Shown piece after piece: positions 15,289 to 22,165 of a DNA stretch of 22,165 nt. Source of the stretch: Gammaproteobacteria bacterium (lineage in GTDB: Bacteria > Pseudomonadota > Gammaproteobacteria > UBA9214). The notes below the pieces were generated by a model. It worked only from the letters and a program-made list of their open reading frames with translations, had not been told where the DNA came from and did no database searches. The translations under genes and the position numbers were made by a program. Where the stretch lies: assembly GCA_029864225.1 (NCBI GenBank), contig JAOTTU010000013.1, forward strand, positions 1 through 22,165, read 5' to 3'. How positions within the stretch are numbered: the stretch's first letter is position 1; each line of letters begins with the position of its first letter.

Positions 15289-18114
15289 TTACTCCAGATC
15301 CGGTTCGCCCAGCTGTTGCAATATGGCGCCTCGGGCGGCATCACGCAATTTCACGGCTGCCGTCCATTCCCTTCCAGCCGGTGCGATGGGCGCGCCGATA
15401 TGGATCTTCACCACAACCCGGCGTGGAAACCGCGATTCATCGCGCAATAGCGAACGCGTTCCCCGGATGACCACCGGCACCAGCGGCACCCCTGCATGGG
15501 CCGCTGCTGTGAATGCGCCCATGTGAAATGGCAACAGACCCGGCACGCGCGTAAAGGTCCCTTCGGGAAAATACACCAGCGAGCGGCCAGCCTGAGCCAC
15601 CTGGGCCGTAACGCGGGCATCTGCAACACCGCGCTGCTTGTCAAAACGCTCGACGAACTCGGCCCCGATGCGCCGCAGGAACACGCGCGGAATAAACTGT
15701 CTGGCCAGTTCCGCCTTGGCCACGAAGCTGAACCTGAGCGGTAACACTGCCACCAACACCACACCATCGATGTAACTGGCGTGATTGCTGATGATGACAC
15801 AGGCCTGACCCTGCGGCAGTTGCTCGGCCCCGTCGACCTGTAATGGTATGCGGCAGAGACGAAAGAGCAGTCGCGCGCCCCCGCGTATCACTGCCCAGCG
15901 CCAGCGCAGGCGGGGCAAAACCGCAATCAGCAACCAGACGGAAGGCGCCAGCATCCAGAAGATGAAGTGAGCGTAAACGGCATAGGCCGTATCGGCCAGC
16001 CGCCGCCACACACTGTGCAGGCGCGGCCGCAACGAGGTCAGCAACAGACGGGTAAACTGCCACCATACCGCGCGCGGTTTATGACCGAGCTGGCCCCTTT
16101 CGTACAGCTCGCGCACAGCATTACGGCGGATCTTGCCACTGGAGGTCTTCATCACGGTATGGGGCATGGCCATCACCACATCCTCGGGCGGCGTGCCCAA
16201 CAGGTCTCTGGTCACCGTGTTAACCTGAATCCGCAGCGCGTCCAGTTTTGCCGGCGCTGTCTCGCGGGTTTCGGCCAGCACGATGAGCCGTTCTGTTCCC
16301 GCAACCGGATCAGGGCTGCCGAAAACGGCGACACAGCCCTTGCGGATGCCGGGGATGTCGCCGATGGCTTCTTCCACCTCATAAGGATACAGATTGCGCC
16401 CCCCCCGGATGATGATGTCTTTGACCCGGCGGGTGATATAAACGTCACCGCCGACGATGTAGGCAAGGTCGCCTGAGTCGAGCCATTCCCCGTCGAACAG
16501 GCTCCGGGTCGCGTCCGGGTTGCGGAAATAACCGCTGGTGGCTGACGGTCCCCGGAACTCGAGGCGTCCCTCGCGGTGTTCCGGCAGTTCGCGCCCTGAC
16601 GGATCGACGATACGAATCTGGTATCCGGGCAGTGGTTGGCCACAAGCGACGAACTCGAGGGCGCGGGCATCCGCCGCATCAGCCGGCACCGCCTCCCCTG
16701 ACGACTCGAATACATCACGCTGTATGCGGTCGATCGGTGGAATGCGTCCCGGTGGCGGAAAGGCCAGGCCGACGGCGGCCTCGGCCAGACCATACACCGG
16801 TGCCATCGTCTGCGGCCGAAAGCCGTAACGGGCAAACCGCTCGCTGAAGCGCCGTATGGTATGGGGGCTGACCGGTTCAGCGCCGTTGACGGCCATGCGC
16901 CAGGAACTGAGATCGAGACCATCGATATCACTATCGGCCAATTTGCTGAGGCACAGCTCAAAAGCGAAATTGGGTGCTGCCGACAAGGTGCCACGGTGGT
17001 AATGGATTGCCCACAGCCAACGCTGCGGATGGACCAGAAAGGTCAGCGGTGACATCAATACCAGTGTCATCGCATAGTACAGACTGCCCAGCCATGCGCC
17101 GATCAGCCCCATATCGTGATACAACGGCAGCCAGCTGACGAAGACATCCGTGGGATCGACTTGCGCGATATCACCCATGGCGCGGATATTTGCAAGCAGA
17201 TCGGCATGCGTCAGCACCACGCCCTTCGGCGCGCCGGTACTGCCCGAGGTATACTGGAGCAAGGCGATGTCCCCGGTGCGAACCGCCGGCACAGTGACTG
17301 TCATGCCATGCGCAGCCAATTCCCCGGGCGTGATGACATTACGTAATATCTCCACCTGTGCCTTGAGCAGCCGCGCAACCACCTGGGCTTCCGGCACGGT
17401 AATGAGAATTACCGTATTGGCGTTGGCGAGTATGCTCGCGTGCCGGCGCAGATGTTCCTCGATCTGGGATGCACGTGCTGGCGGATAGATAGGTACGGGT
17501 ATGCCGCCAGCCAAAAGAATACCAAAAAAACTAAACAGGTAATCACGGCTTGTCGGCAGCATGATGGCCACGCTCTGCCCCGGTTGCAGGTCATGCGCAT
17601 GCAATCCCGCAGCGATCGCCCGCGCACCATCGAATAAGGCGGCATAGGTGATCGTTTCCGGTTCGTCCGCCTCGCCATACAGGTAGATGTGCGGACGTTG
17701 CGGGTGGTTGTGTACATGCCAATCGAGCACGTCCAGCAGCGTGTCCGCCTCAACAGGCGCACCCGCCACTTCGCCCGGTGCGACGATGCTGATCGTCGCC
17801 ACTGCGGCTGGCAGCCCCGTGGCATGGCCGGACAATACCGCCCGCAGCAGATCGCGGGGCGTTTCAACCGTCATTGTCACCTGCTCCGGCAGGCTCACGC
17901 CAAAGGCCCGTTCGATGCGCAACAGCAATTCAACGCGCGACAGGCTGTCGAAACCCAGGTCGCGGTCCAGCGCGCTGTCCAGTGTTGCCTGTATGGCAGG
18001 TGTCCGGCCCGGGTGCAGTTCCACCGCCAGTTGTTGGATGCTGTCCAGCAGGCGACCGACAGTATCGTCAACTGTCAGACCGTTTTGACCCGCCCCTGCA
18101 TCAAGCCCAGGCAT
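15289..18114 (-). CDS. ACP / fatty acyl-AMP ligase / PlsC acyltransferase fusion
   Basis: Protein of 941 aa with three modules. Residues about 15-97 are an acyl carrier protein with DLGFDSLSRVELL; Ser57 is the phosphopantetheine site. Residues about 125-665 are an AMP-forming ligase of the fatty acyl-AMP ligase type: YTSGSTGAPKGV (288-299), SWLPLYHDMG (327-336), YGLAEAAVG (441-449), DSGDLAYI (546-553) and the A10 Lys661 in KTSSGKIRR. After a hydrophobic segment (about 713-735), residues about 755-940 are a PlsC/LPLAT acyltransferase with NHASYIDG (His778, Asp783), FPEGTFTR (849-856) and VPVVIRGTR (878-886). The likely sequence is activation of a fatty acid, loading onto the built-in ACP, then transfer to a lipid or alcohol acceptor at the membrane. 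GGGAGGA 6 nt upstream sets the start. It is related in logic to Aas but has the opposite domain order. The acceptor is unknown. Confidence 0.93.
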   Translation of the reverse strand: MPGLDAGAGQNGLTVDDTVGRLLDSIQQLAVELHPGRTPAIQATLDSALDRDLGFDSLSRVELLLRIERAFGVSLPEQVTMTVETPRDLLRAVLSGHATGLPAAVATISIVAPGEVAGAPVEADTLLDVLDWHVHNHPQRPHIYLYGEADEPETITYAALFDGARAIAAGLHAHDLQPGQSVAIMLPTSRDYLFSFFGILLAGGIPVPIYPPARASQIEEHLRRHASILANANTVILITVPEAQVVARLLKAQVEILRNVITPGELAAHGMTVTVPAVRTGDIALLQYTSGSTGAPKGVVLTHADLLANIRAMGDIAQVDPTDVFVSWLPLYHDMGLIGAWLGSLYYAMTLVLMSPLTFLVHPQRWLWAIHYHRGTLSAAPNFAFELCLSKLADSDIDGLDLSSWRMAVNGAEPVSPHTIRRFSERFARYGFRPQTMAPVYGLAEAAVGLAFPPPGRIPPIDRIQRDVFESSGEAVPADAADARALEFVACGQPLPGYQIRIVDPSGRELPEHREGRLEFRGPSATSGYFRNPDATRSLFDGEWLDSGDLAYIVGGDVYITRRVKDIIIRGGRNLYPYEVEEAIGDIPGIRKGCVAVFGSPDPVAGTERLIVLAETRETAPAKLDALRIQVNTVTRDLLGTPPEDVVMAMPHTVMKTSSGKIRRNAVRELYERGQLGHKPRAVWWQFTRLLLTSLRPRLHSVWRRLADTAYAVYAHFIFWMLAPSVWLLIAVLPRLRWRWAVIRGGARLLFRLCRIPLQVDGAEQLPQGQACVIISNHASYIDGVVLVAVLPLRFSFVAKAELARQFIPRVFLRRIGAEFVERFDKQRGVADARVTAQVAQAGRSLVYFPEGTFTRVPGLLPFHMGAFTAAAHAGVPLVPVVIRGTRSLLRDESRFPRRVVVKIHIGAPIAPAGREWTAAVKLRDAARGAILQQLGEPDLE

Positions 18115-18178
18115 AATATCCTCCCGTCAGTGCAGCCTGCGACAACGCGATCCTCTACATCCTGCGTGCCATACCCAG

Positions 18179-18187
18179 ACTATAGCA
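18179..18187 (-). promoter_or_regulatory. Extended -10 promoter candidate for fusion gene
   Basis: On the minus strand TGC-TATAGT is an extended -10 element (TGn plus 5 of 6 bases of TATAAT). It would start transcription near 18172, about 58 nt upstream of the ACP-FAAL-PlsC start. No -35 match is present, which is common with extended -10 promoters. Confidence 0.35.
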
Positions 18188-18353
18188 CTCACATTCCGAT
18201 CCGATTTGTGGTCGCGCAATACCCCGTCTACAAGCCACAGTATGCGCTCGGCAAAATCCAAGCAACGTATGCCACTCACCGAGCAGCGGAAGTTGCGATA
18301 TAACGTGAAGGGGTTCACGAATGCCGCGGGCCCAGGGATGCGCAGGAGCGGCC

Positions 18354-18498
18354 CAACTCAAGAGCCCGTACCGCGGACACCACGCATGTAGTGCTCGAAC
18401 CATTGGATTTCATTACCCGCTTGGCAATCCTGGTCCCCAAACCCCGGGTGCATCTGACCCGCTAGCACGAATTGTTTCACTTTCGTGTTTTTGGTCCG
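18354..18498 (+). pseudogene. Fossil fragment of IS91-type transposase
   Basis: Translations in two frames give a known stretch of IS91/Y2-type transposases near their C-terminus. QLKSPYR (18354-18374) is followed, after a frameshift at about 18375-18378, by TTHVVLEPLDFITRLAILVP and KPRVHLTR, then an in-frame TAG (18463-18465), and then FHFRVFGP. Intact relatives, from memory, read 'LKTPYRdGTTHVvlEPLDFiarLaaLVPkPRvnLtRfHGVFaP'. The fragment lacks the catalytic domain and has a frameshift and a stop, so it is dead. It occupies the gap between the divergent fusion gene and recQ. Confidence 0.7.
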
Positions 18499-18563
18499 AC
18501 ATGCATGGTTGTTTTCAATCCCTAGGGCAGGGCCAGACGCTAGGGGCTGGCGGGCATGGCGGG

Positions 18564-18569
18564 TACAAT
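18564..18569 (+). promoter_or_regulatory. -10-like TACAAT at recQ start
   Basis: TACAAT ends 7 nt before the ATG at 18577. If used as a -10, transcription would begin at or next to that ATG, giving a leaderless mRNA. No good -35 lies 16-18 bp upstream, so this is only a candidate. Confidence 0.3.
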
Positions 18570-18576
18570 GGGCGCG

Positions 18577-20415
18577 ATGAATATCCAGCGATCCCCGACC
18601 ATCGAGGGCATCCACGCTACCCTCCAGAGGGTGTTTGGTTATGCCTGCTTCCGTCCCCATCAGCAGGCCATTATCGAGGAGCTGATCGCCGGTCACGATG
18701 CCTTCGTGCTGATGCCGACAGGCGGTGGCAAATCCTTGTGTTACCAGATTCCTGCCCTGCATCGACCGGGGGTGGCCCTGGTCGTGTCGCCACTGATCTC
18801 CCTCATGAAGGACCAGGTGGACGCTCTGCAGGCCAATGGCGTGGCGGCGGCCTTCTACAATTCCGCGCTGGGCTCGGAGGAGGCCCGTCAGGTGCTTGCC
18901 CGCCTGCATGCCCACGAACTGGACCTGCTCTATATCAGTCCGGAGCGCTTGTTGAACGCTGGCTTTCTTGAGCGGCTGGCGGGGATCGATATCGCCCTGT
19001 TCGCCATCGACGAGGCCCACTGTGTGTCACAATGGGGGCATGATTTCCGTCCCCAGTATCAGCAGCTCGGGGTGCTGCGCAGCCACTTCCCGGATATCCC
19101 GCTGGCCGCCTTCACCGCGACGGCCGATGCCCAGACCCGGGATGACATCGTGCGCGTGCTCGGGCTCGGTAAGGCCAGCCGTCACGTCACCGGGTTTGAC
19201 CGTCCCAACATCCGTTACACGGTACTGGAAAAACACAAGCCTTTCGATCAGCTGCTTCGCTTTCTGGAAAGCCGCGAGGATCAGGCCGGCATCGTCTACG
19301 CCCTGAGCCGCAAACGGGTGGAAGAGGTGGCTGGAAAACTCCAGGCCCGGGGTATCCGTGCACAGTCCTATCATGCCGGTCTGCCAGCCACCCATCGCCG
19401 AGCAGCGCAGGAGGACTTCCTGCGAGACGAACTGCAGGTGGTGGTGGCCACCGTAGCGTTCGGCATGGGCATCGACAAGCCCAATGTACGTTTCGTCGTT
19501 CATTATGATCTTCCCAAACATATCGAAGGCTACTACCAGGAGACCGGTCGGGCCGGCCGCGATGGCCTGGACTCCGAATCCCTGCTGTTGTTCGGTGCCC
19601 AGGACGTGGGGACTGCGCGACGCCTGATCGAGAACAACGACAATCCCGAACAAAAACGCATCGAGGTGCACAAACTGAACGCCATGGTGGGTCTGGCGGA
19701 AAGTGTGACCTGCCGGCGCCGGGTGCTACTCAACTATTTCGGCGAGCGGCTGGAGCAGGATTGCGGCAACTGCGATGTCTGTCTGAACCCGCCGGAACAG
19801 TTCGATGCCACGCTGGATGCCCGGAAGGCGCTGTCCAGCGTCTACCGGGTCGGCCAGCGTTTCGGGGTTGGACATGTAGTGGATGTGCTGAGGGGCGCTG
19901 ATAATGAGCGCATTCGTTCGCTGCGTCACCAGCAGCTTTCCACCTACGGTCTGGGTAGCGACAGGAGCGAGCAGGAATGGACGTCCATCATCCGCCAGCT
20001 CATTCATCATGGCTATCTGGTTCAGGACATTGCCAACTATTCAGTGTTGAAGCTTACCGAGGCCGCCCGGCCGTTGTTGCGCGGCGAAGTGACCTTGAGT
20101 CTGGCAAAGCCCCGTATTCGTGAACAGACAAAGAAGAAGCGCCCCAGGGCGGATGCCGCACACGGGCCTTACGACGAGGCCCTGTTCGATCAGCTCCGGG
20201 ATCTGCGCAAGCACATCGCCGATGAACAGGGTGTGCCGCCCTATATTGTGTTCGGTGATGCCAGCCTTATTCAGATGGCGCGGGACAAACCGACGGATGA
20301 AGCGGAACTGCTGAATATCACGGGTGTCGGTCAACACAAGCTGGATAAATATGGAAACGACTTTCTGAATACTATTGCGTTATACAGTGTAGAGGAGGGG
20401 AGTGCCGGCGGTTGA
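18577..20415 (+). CDS. recQ: ATP-dependent DNA helicase RecQ
   Basis: 3'-5' DNA helicase of 612 aa acting in recombination repair and replication-fork processing. From this start it has the FRPHQQAII Q-motif region (about 25-33), Walker A MPTGGGKS (46-53), the DEAH box IDEAHCVSQWGHDFRP (144-159), the motif III-like AFTATA (178-183), and motifs V/VI with ATVAFGMGIDKPNVR and QETGRAGRDG (321-330). The RecQ-Ct zinc site has Cys379, Cys396, Cys399 and Cys402 (ESVTCRRR, DCGNCDVC), then a winged helix and an HRDC domain (about 530-605). Three in-frame ATGs (18556, 18568, 18577) are possible. The third is preferred because a -10-like TACAAT overlaps the first two and the E. coli protein aligns there. 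Upstream Shine-Dalgarno signals are weak. It converges with the membrane protein gene, 96 bp apart. Confidence 0.93.
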   Translation: MNIQRSPTIEGIHATLQRVFGYACFRPHQQAIIEELIAGHDAFVLMPTGGGKSLCYQIPALHRPGVALVVSPLISLMKDQVDALQANGVAAAFYNSALGSEEARQVLARLHAHELDLLYISPERLLNAGFLERLAGIDIALFAIDEAHCVSQWGHDFRPQYQQLGVLRSHFPDIPLAAFTATADAQTRDDIVRVLGLGKASRHVTGFDRPNIRYTVLEKHKPFDQLLRFLESREDQAGIVYALSRKRVEEVAGKLQARGIRAQSYHAGLPATHRRAAQEDFLRDELQVVVATVAFGMGIDKPNVRFVVHYDLPKHIEGYYQETGRAGRDGLDSESLLLFGAQDVGTARRLIENNDNPEQKRIEVHKLNAMVGLAESVTCRRRVLLNYFGERLEQDCGNCDVCLNPPEQFDATLDARKALSSVYRVGQRFGVGHVVDVLRGADNERIRSLRHQQLSTYGLGSDRSEQEWTSIIRQLIHHGYLVQDIANYSVLKLTEAARPLLRGEVTLSLAKPRIREQTKKKRPRADAAHGPYDEALFDQLRDLRKHIADEQGVPPYIVFGDASLIQMARDKPTDEAELLNITGVGQHKLDKYGNDFLNTIALYSVEEGSAGG

Positions 20416-20511
20416 GTTGGGCCCGGTGGTTCGTGCCTCCCGGCTGGAATGCCAGGAGGGCCTGGAGCTTGGGGATATCACAGCGTGGGAGCAATATATC
20501 CCTGTATTTGA

Positions 20512-21456
20512 TTAACGTGAAAGCTCGCGCAGGCGCGCCATTCTTTTTTTGCGACTGTCCGCCAGTTCGCGCTGAGTGCTGACTTCTTGTTCTGATAAGC
20601 GCTTGAAGGTCTGCAGGAACGCCTGGTATTTATCGGTTTCGGTGTCCGTCTCGAACATTGCTCGCCCATTCGATACCTCGTAGTGCGCCCGGTTCAGGAA
20701 GTCGAGGTATGCGATACCCTGCCGCGATACTTCGATCACTATGTCGAAATATTTTTCAGACAAGGCCCCGTCGATTTCATACGTGCCATTGAATTCCTGA
20801 ATGGCCTGCAGTATTTCATTCTGCGGCAGATCGAGTTGCTCAATATCAGCCTTCATTTGCGAGAGCATCTCCTTGCGCCTTTTTTTGTGATTCTGAAACA
20901 GCTGGCCGTAGTCATCGAGTTGATCCGCGCTCGCAGGGAAACGGGACTTGTCCTCAAGGAATTCAGGATCGAACAGTGGTGGAATTGAAACCATGGCGAC
21001 ATTCCTGGCCAATTCTGCATCGAGTTGTCGGGTTTCCCGCATGAACCGGGTCTGAAGTGTCAGGGCCGCAGAGGGTCTGCCTGAAACGTCTTCCGTTTGT
21101 TGCTGCTGTCGTAGCTTCCTGTCCTGCTCCCAATCGATAGAGTGATCTGCTATCAGGTATGCCTGATCAGCTTGCCTGTCTTTGATATTTTGATAGTTCC
21201 CGAAAAAATTCACGGCTGCCACAAGCACCCAGATGCCCCACATGGCAACAATCAGATTCGGCGTATCCTTGCCCGTGTAGACACGATAGATTCCCGCCAG
21301 TACCAATGTAAGGATACCGGTGTACACCACCACCGGCACCACGATTCCCAGTAGATAACCGATCAGGAAGGGCAGAGTGAGTGGGCCGCCTTCAAGCATG
21401 GCCGTTGCTATTGCAAGCATAAAGCTGGCGACGATAAGGGGAACGATGTACTTCAT
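20512..21456 (-). CDS. Membrane protein with long helical tail, unknown function
   Basis: Protein of 314 aa. The N-terminal 90 residues are hydrophobic, with about four membrane segments (4-20, 26-41, 42-58, 67-85) and a Tyr/Lys loop YRVYTGKDTPN. The rest is a soluble, charged, largely helical domain (about 95-314). It is rich in Gln, Arg, Lys and Glu, likely to form coiled coils, and ends in KKRMARLRELSR. I recognise no family. The frame is open to an ATG at 21543, but the start at 21456 puts the membrane segment immediately at the N-terminus, as expected; only a weak CGGA site precedes it. It has no operon partner in the window and converges with recQ. Confidence 0.75.
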   Translation of the reverse strand: MKYIVPLIVASFMLAIATAMLEGGPLTLPFLIGYLLGIVVPVVVYTGILTLVLAGIYRVYTGKDTPNLIVAMWGIWVLVAAVNFFGNYQNIKDRQADQAYLIADHSIDWEQDRKLRQQQQTEDVSGRPSAALTLQTRFMRETRQLDAELARNVAMVSIPPLFDPEFLEDKSRFPASADQLDDYGQLFQNHKKRRKEMLSQMKADIEQLDLPQNEILQAIQEFNGTYEIDGALSEKYFDIVIEVSRQGIAYLDFLNRAHYEVSNGRAMFETDTETDKYQAFLQTFKRLSEQEVSTQRELADSRKKRMARLRELSR

Positions 21457-21682
21457 CTGCAATCCGGTCAGTGAAATAAAATGACTACATTCGCACTCAA
21501 CAACATGCACGTGTCCAATGTCAAGTGAGCGGCCGGTTGCCATGTCAATGATGACTATTCGCTCTCATTCGATGCCCCGGTAGGTTCTGTCAGACATACA
21601 CGGCGAAGATATTGAGGCCATCCACAGACGGCCGAGAGAATCAGAATCTGGTTATATAATTCTTCAGTAAATAAGGAATATC

Positions 21683-21691
21683 TGTTATACT
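21683..21691 (+). promoter_or_regulatory. Extended -10 promoter of Cys-rich gene
   Basis: TGT-TATACT is an extended -10 (TGn plus 5 of 6 consensus bases). TTCAGT lies 17 bp upstream at 21663-21668 as a weak -35. Transcription would start near 21698, about 68 nt before the ATG at 21766. Confidence 0.45.
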
Positions 21692-21715
21692 AATGTACAC
21701 AGTCTCATGACTACC

Positions 21716-21731
21716 TTAATTAATTAATTAA
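21716..21731. repeat. Four tandem TTAA units
   Basis: TTAATTAATTAATTAA is an exact 4-fold tandem repeat and a perfect palindrome in the 5' leader of the following gene. It could be a slippage-prone tract or a binding site for an AT-preferring protein. Confidence 0.5.
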
Positions 21732-21765
21732 CTGACTAAATACTAACGGTAATGAGGAAATCGCC

Positions 21766-22165
21766 ATGAAAACAGCCACATACACCTCTGACCGGCAGGA
21801 TGAATCCAATCGGTCCTTTGTGGTACCGGTTAAAAATGAAGCCGGGAATTGCTCGGATCCCGAATGTTCCTGCGGTAACACGGTCATTCCAAAAGGTACC
21901 GGGTACCTGCATATCAGCCAGAAAGTGGTGGATTACAGGCAGGATTGTCCAACCCCGAGTGACCTGATTTACAAGCTCAACAAGCAGCAGGCTGAGCTGG
22001 GATGCTTCGAGACGGTTGAACTGGACCGTAGTGCTGTCTTCCCGCGTTTGCTTTGTAAGGAAGCAGCGATCCGTCATCAACTTAATCTGGAAGTCGCCGC
22101 ACAAGATGCAGCAAATTGGTGGAATACCGGCGAGGTGCCGCTGCGGTCGACGCCGGCTTCATCTT
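21766..22165 (+). CDS. Cys-rich protein of unknown function, 3' end beyond window
   Basis: The reading frame is open from ATG 21766 to the window edge (133 codons seen, no stop), so the protein is partial at its C-terminus. GAGGAA 6 nt upstream and an extended -10 promoter support it as a real gene. The visible part has six Cys: CSDPECSCG (29, 34, 36), then 61, 80 and 97. The first cluster, followed by TVIPKGTGYLHIS, is laid out like a zinc-binding knuckle ('C..C.C....I.kG.gyl'). There is no signal peptide or membrane segment. I do not recognise the family. A cytoplasmic zinc- or redox-active protein is a guess. Confidence 0.75.
   Translation, partial: MKTATYTSDRQDESNRSFVVPVKNEAGNCSDPECSCGNTVIPKGTGYLHISQKVVDYRQDCPTPSDLIYKLNKQQAELGCFETVELDRSAVFPRLLCKEAAIRHQLNLEVAAQDAANWWNTGEVPLRSTPASS

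Larger units (their letters stand above)
18115..18555. other. Divergent intergenic region with IS fossil
   Basis: About 440 bp between the divergent fusion gene and recQ. It contains the extended -10 candidate (18179-18187) and the IS91-type fossil (18354-18498). Both promoters must lie here or at the recQ edge. No intact gene is seen. A minus-strand ORF covering 18358-19020 is antisense to recQ and is not called. Confidence 0.5.
21457..21765. other. Divergent intergenic region
   Basis: About 310 bp between the divergent membrane-protein gene and the Cys-rich gene. It holds an extended -10 promoter for the latter (21683-21691) and the AT repeat at 21716-21731. Nothing else is recognised. Confidence 0.5.

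Noticed and set aside
16212..16994. 260-codon minus-strand ORF inside the ACP-FAAL-PlsC gene
   Set aside because: Same-strand alternate frame within a gene whose main frame carries all the motifs; Ser/Arg/Pro-rich shadow.
18321..18971. 216-codon plus-strand ORF overlapping the recQ start
   Set aside because: Its first part covers the IS91 fossil in a different frame and the rest is a shadow of recQ.
20440..20467. GC-rich hairpins between recQ and the membrane gene as a bidirectional terminator
   Set aside because: The stem (CCAGG-aggg-CCTGG) has no T run on either side and only imperfect extension, so it is not called.

Overview
The window looks like a chromosomal segment of a gammaproteobacterium. 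It has moderately GC-rich genes with good Shine-Dalgarno sites, an RND efflux pair, a RecQ of the usual proteobacterial architecture, a gammaproteobacterial-type glutathione S-transferase and TRAP-type binding proteins. No rRNA, complete tRNA, CRISPR array or prophage is visible. The species cannot be named from the sequence alone.

Layout. Positions 1-1204 hold a minus-strand glutathione S-transferase gene with an intrinsic terminator about 200 bp downstream. Positions 1205-2550 are a decayed accessory zone: short palindromes, a dead DDE integrase/transposase fragment and a tRNA-Ile-like 3' fragment. Positions 2551-7345 are a plus-strand RND efflux pair. The adaptor has a Met-rich insert, and the pump carries an extra C-terminal ferredoxin-like domain resembling an HMA metal-binding domain without its CxxC. 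After about 550 bp without a gene, 7892-10120 encode an exported YVTN-type beta-propeller followed by an orphan TRAP DctP-like binding protein. These converge on, and overlap by 51 bp, a minus-strand three-gene operon (11964 to 10070): a DsrE-like protein with a CDKCC motif, a small exported protein and a COG0701-type permease with several Cys motifs.

Positions 11965-12780 are AT-richer and nearly gene-free, apart from a possible EamA transporter scrap. Next comes a minus-strand lipid-related block: a large ACP / fatty acyl-AMP ligase / PlsC acyltransferase fusion (18114 to 15289), a GDSL/SGNH esterase preceded by an FNR-like box at -41.5 of a plausible promoter, and a patatin-like phospholipase broken by two frameshifts. 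The gap between the fusion gene and recQ carries a dead IS91-type transposase fragment. recQ (plus) is followed by a convergent membrane protein with a coiled-coil-like tail. The window ends inside a new plus-strand gene for a Cys-rich protein of unknown function.

How the genes may work together (inference): one theme is envelope and metal/toxicant export (RND pair, DsrE-permease operon, GST). The other is lipid activation, transfer and hydrolysis (fusion protein, esterase, broken patatin). The scattered transposase and tRNA scraps suggest that intergenic regions have repeatedly received and lost mobile DNA. The strongest candidates for something undescribed are the ACP-FAAL-PlsC fusion, the RND pump with its HMA-like tail and the DsrE / exported protein / permease operon.
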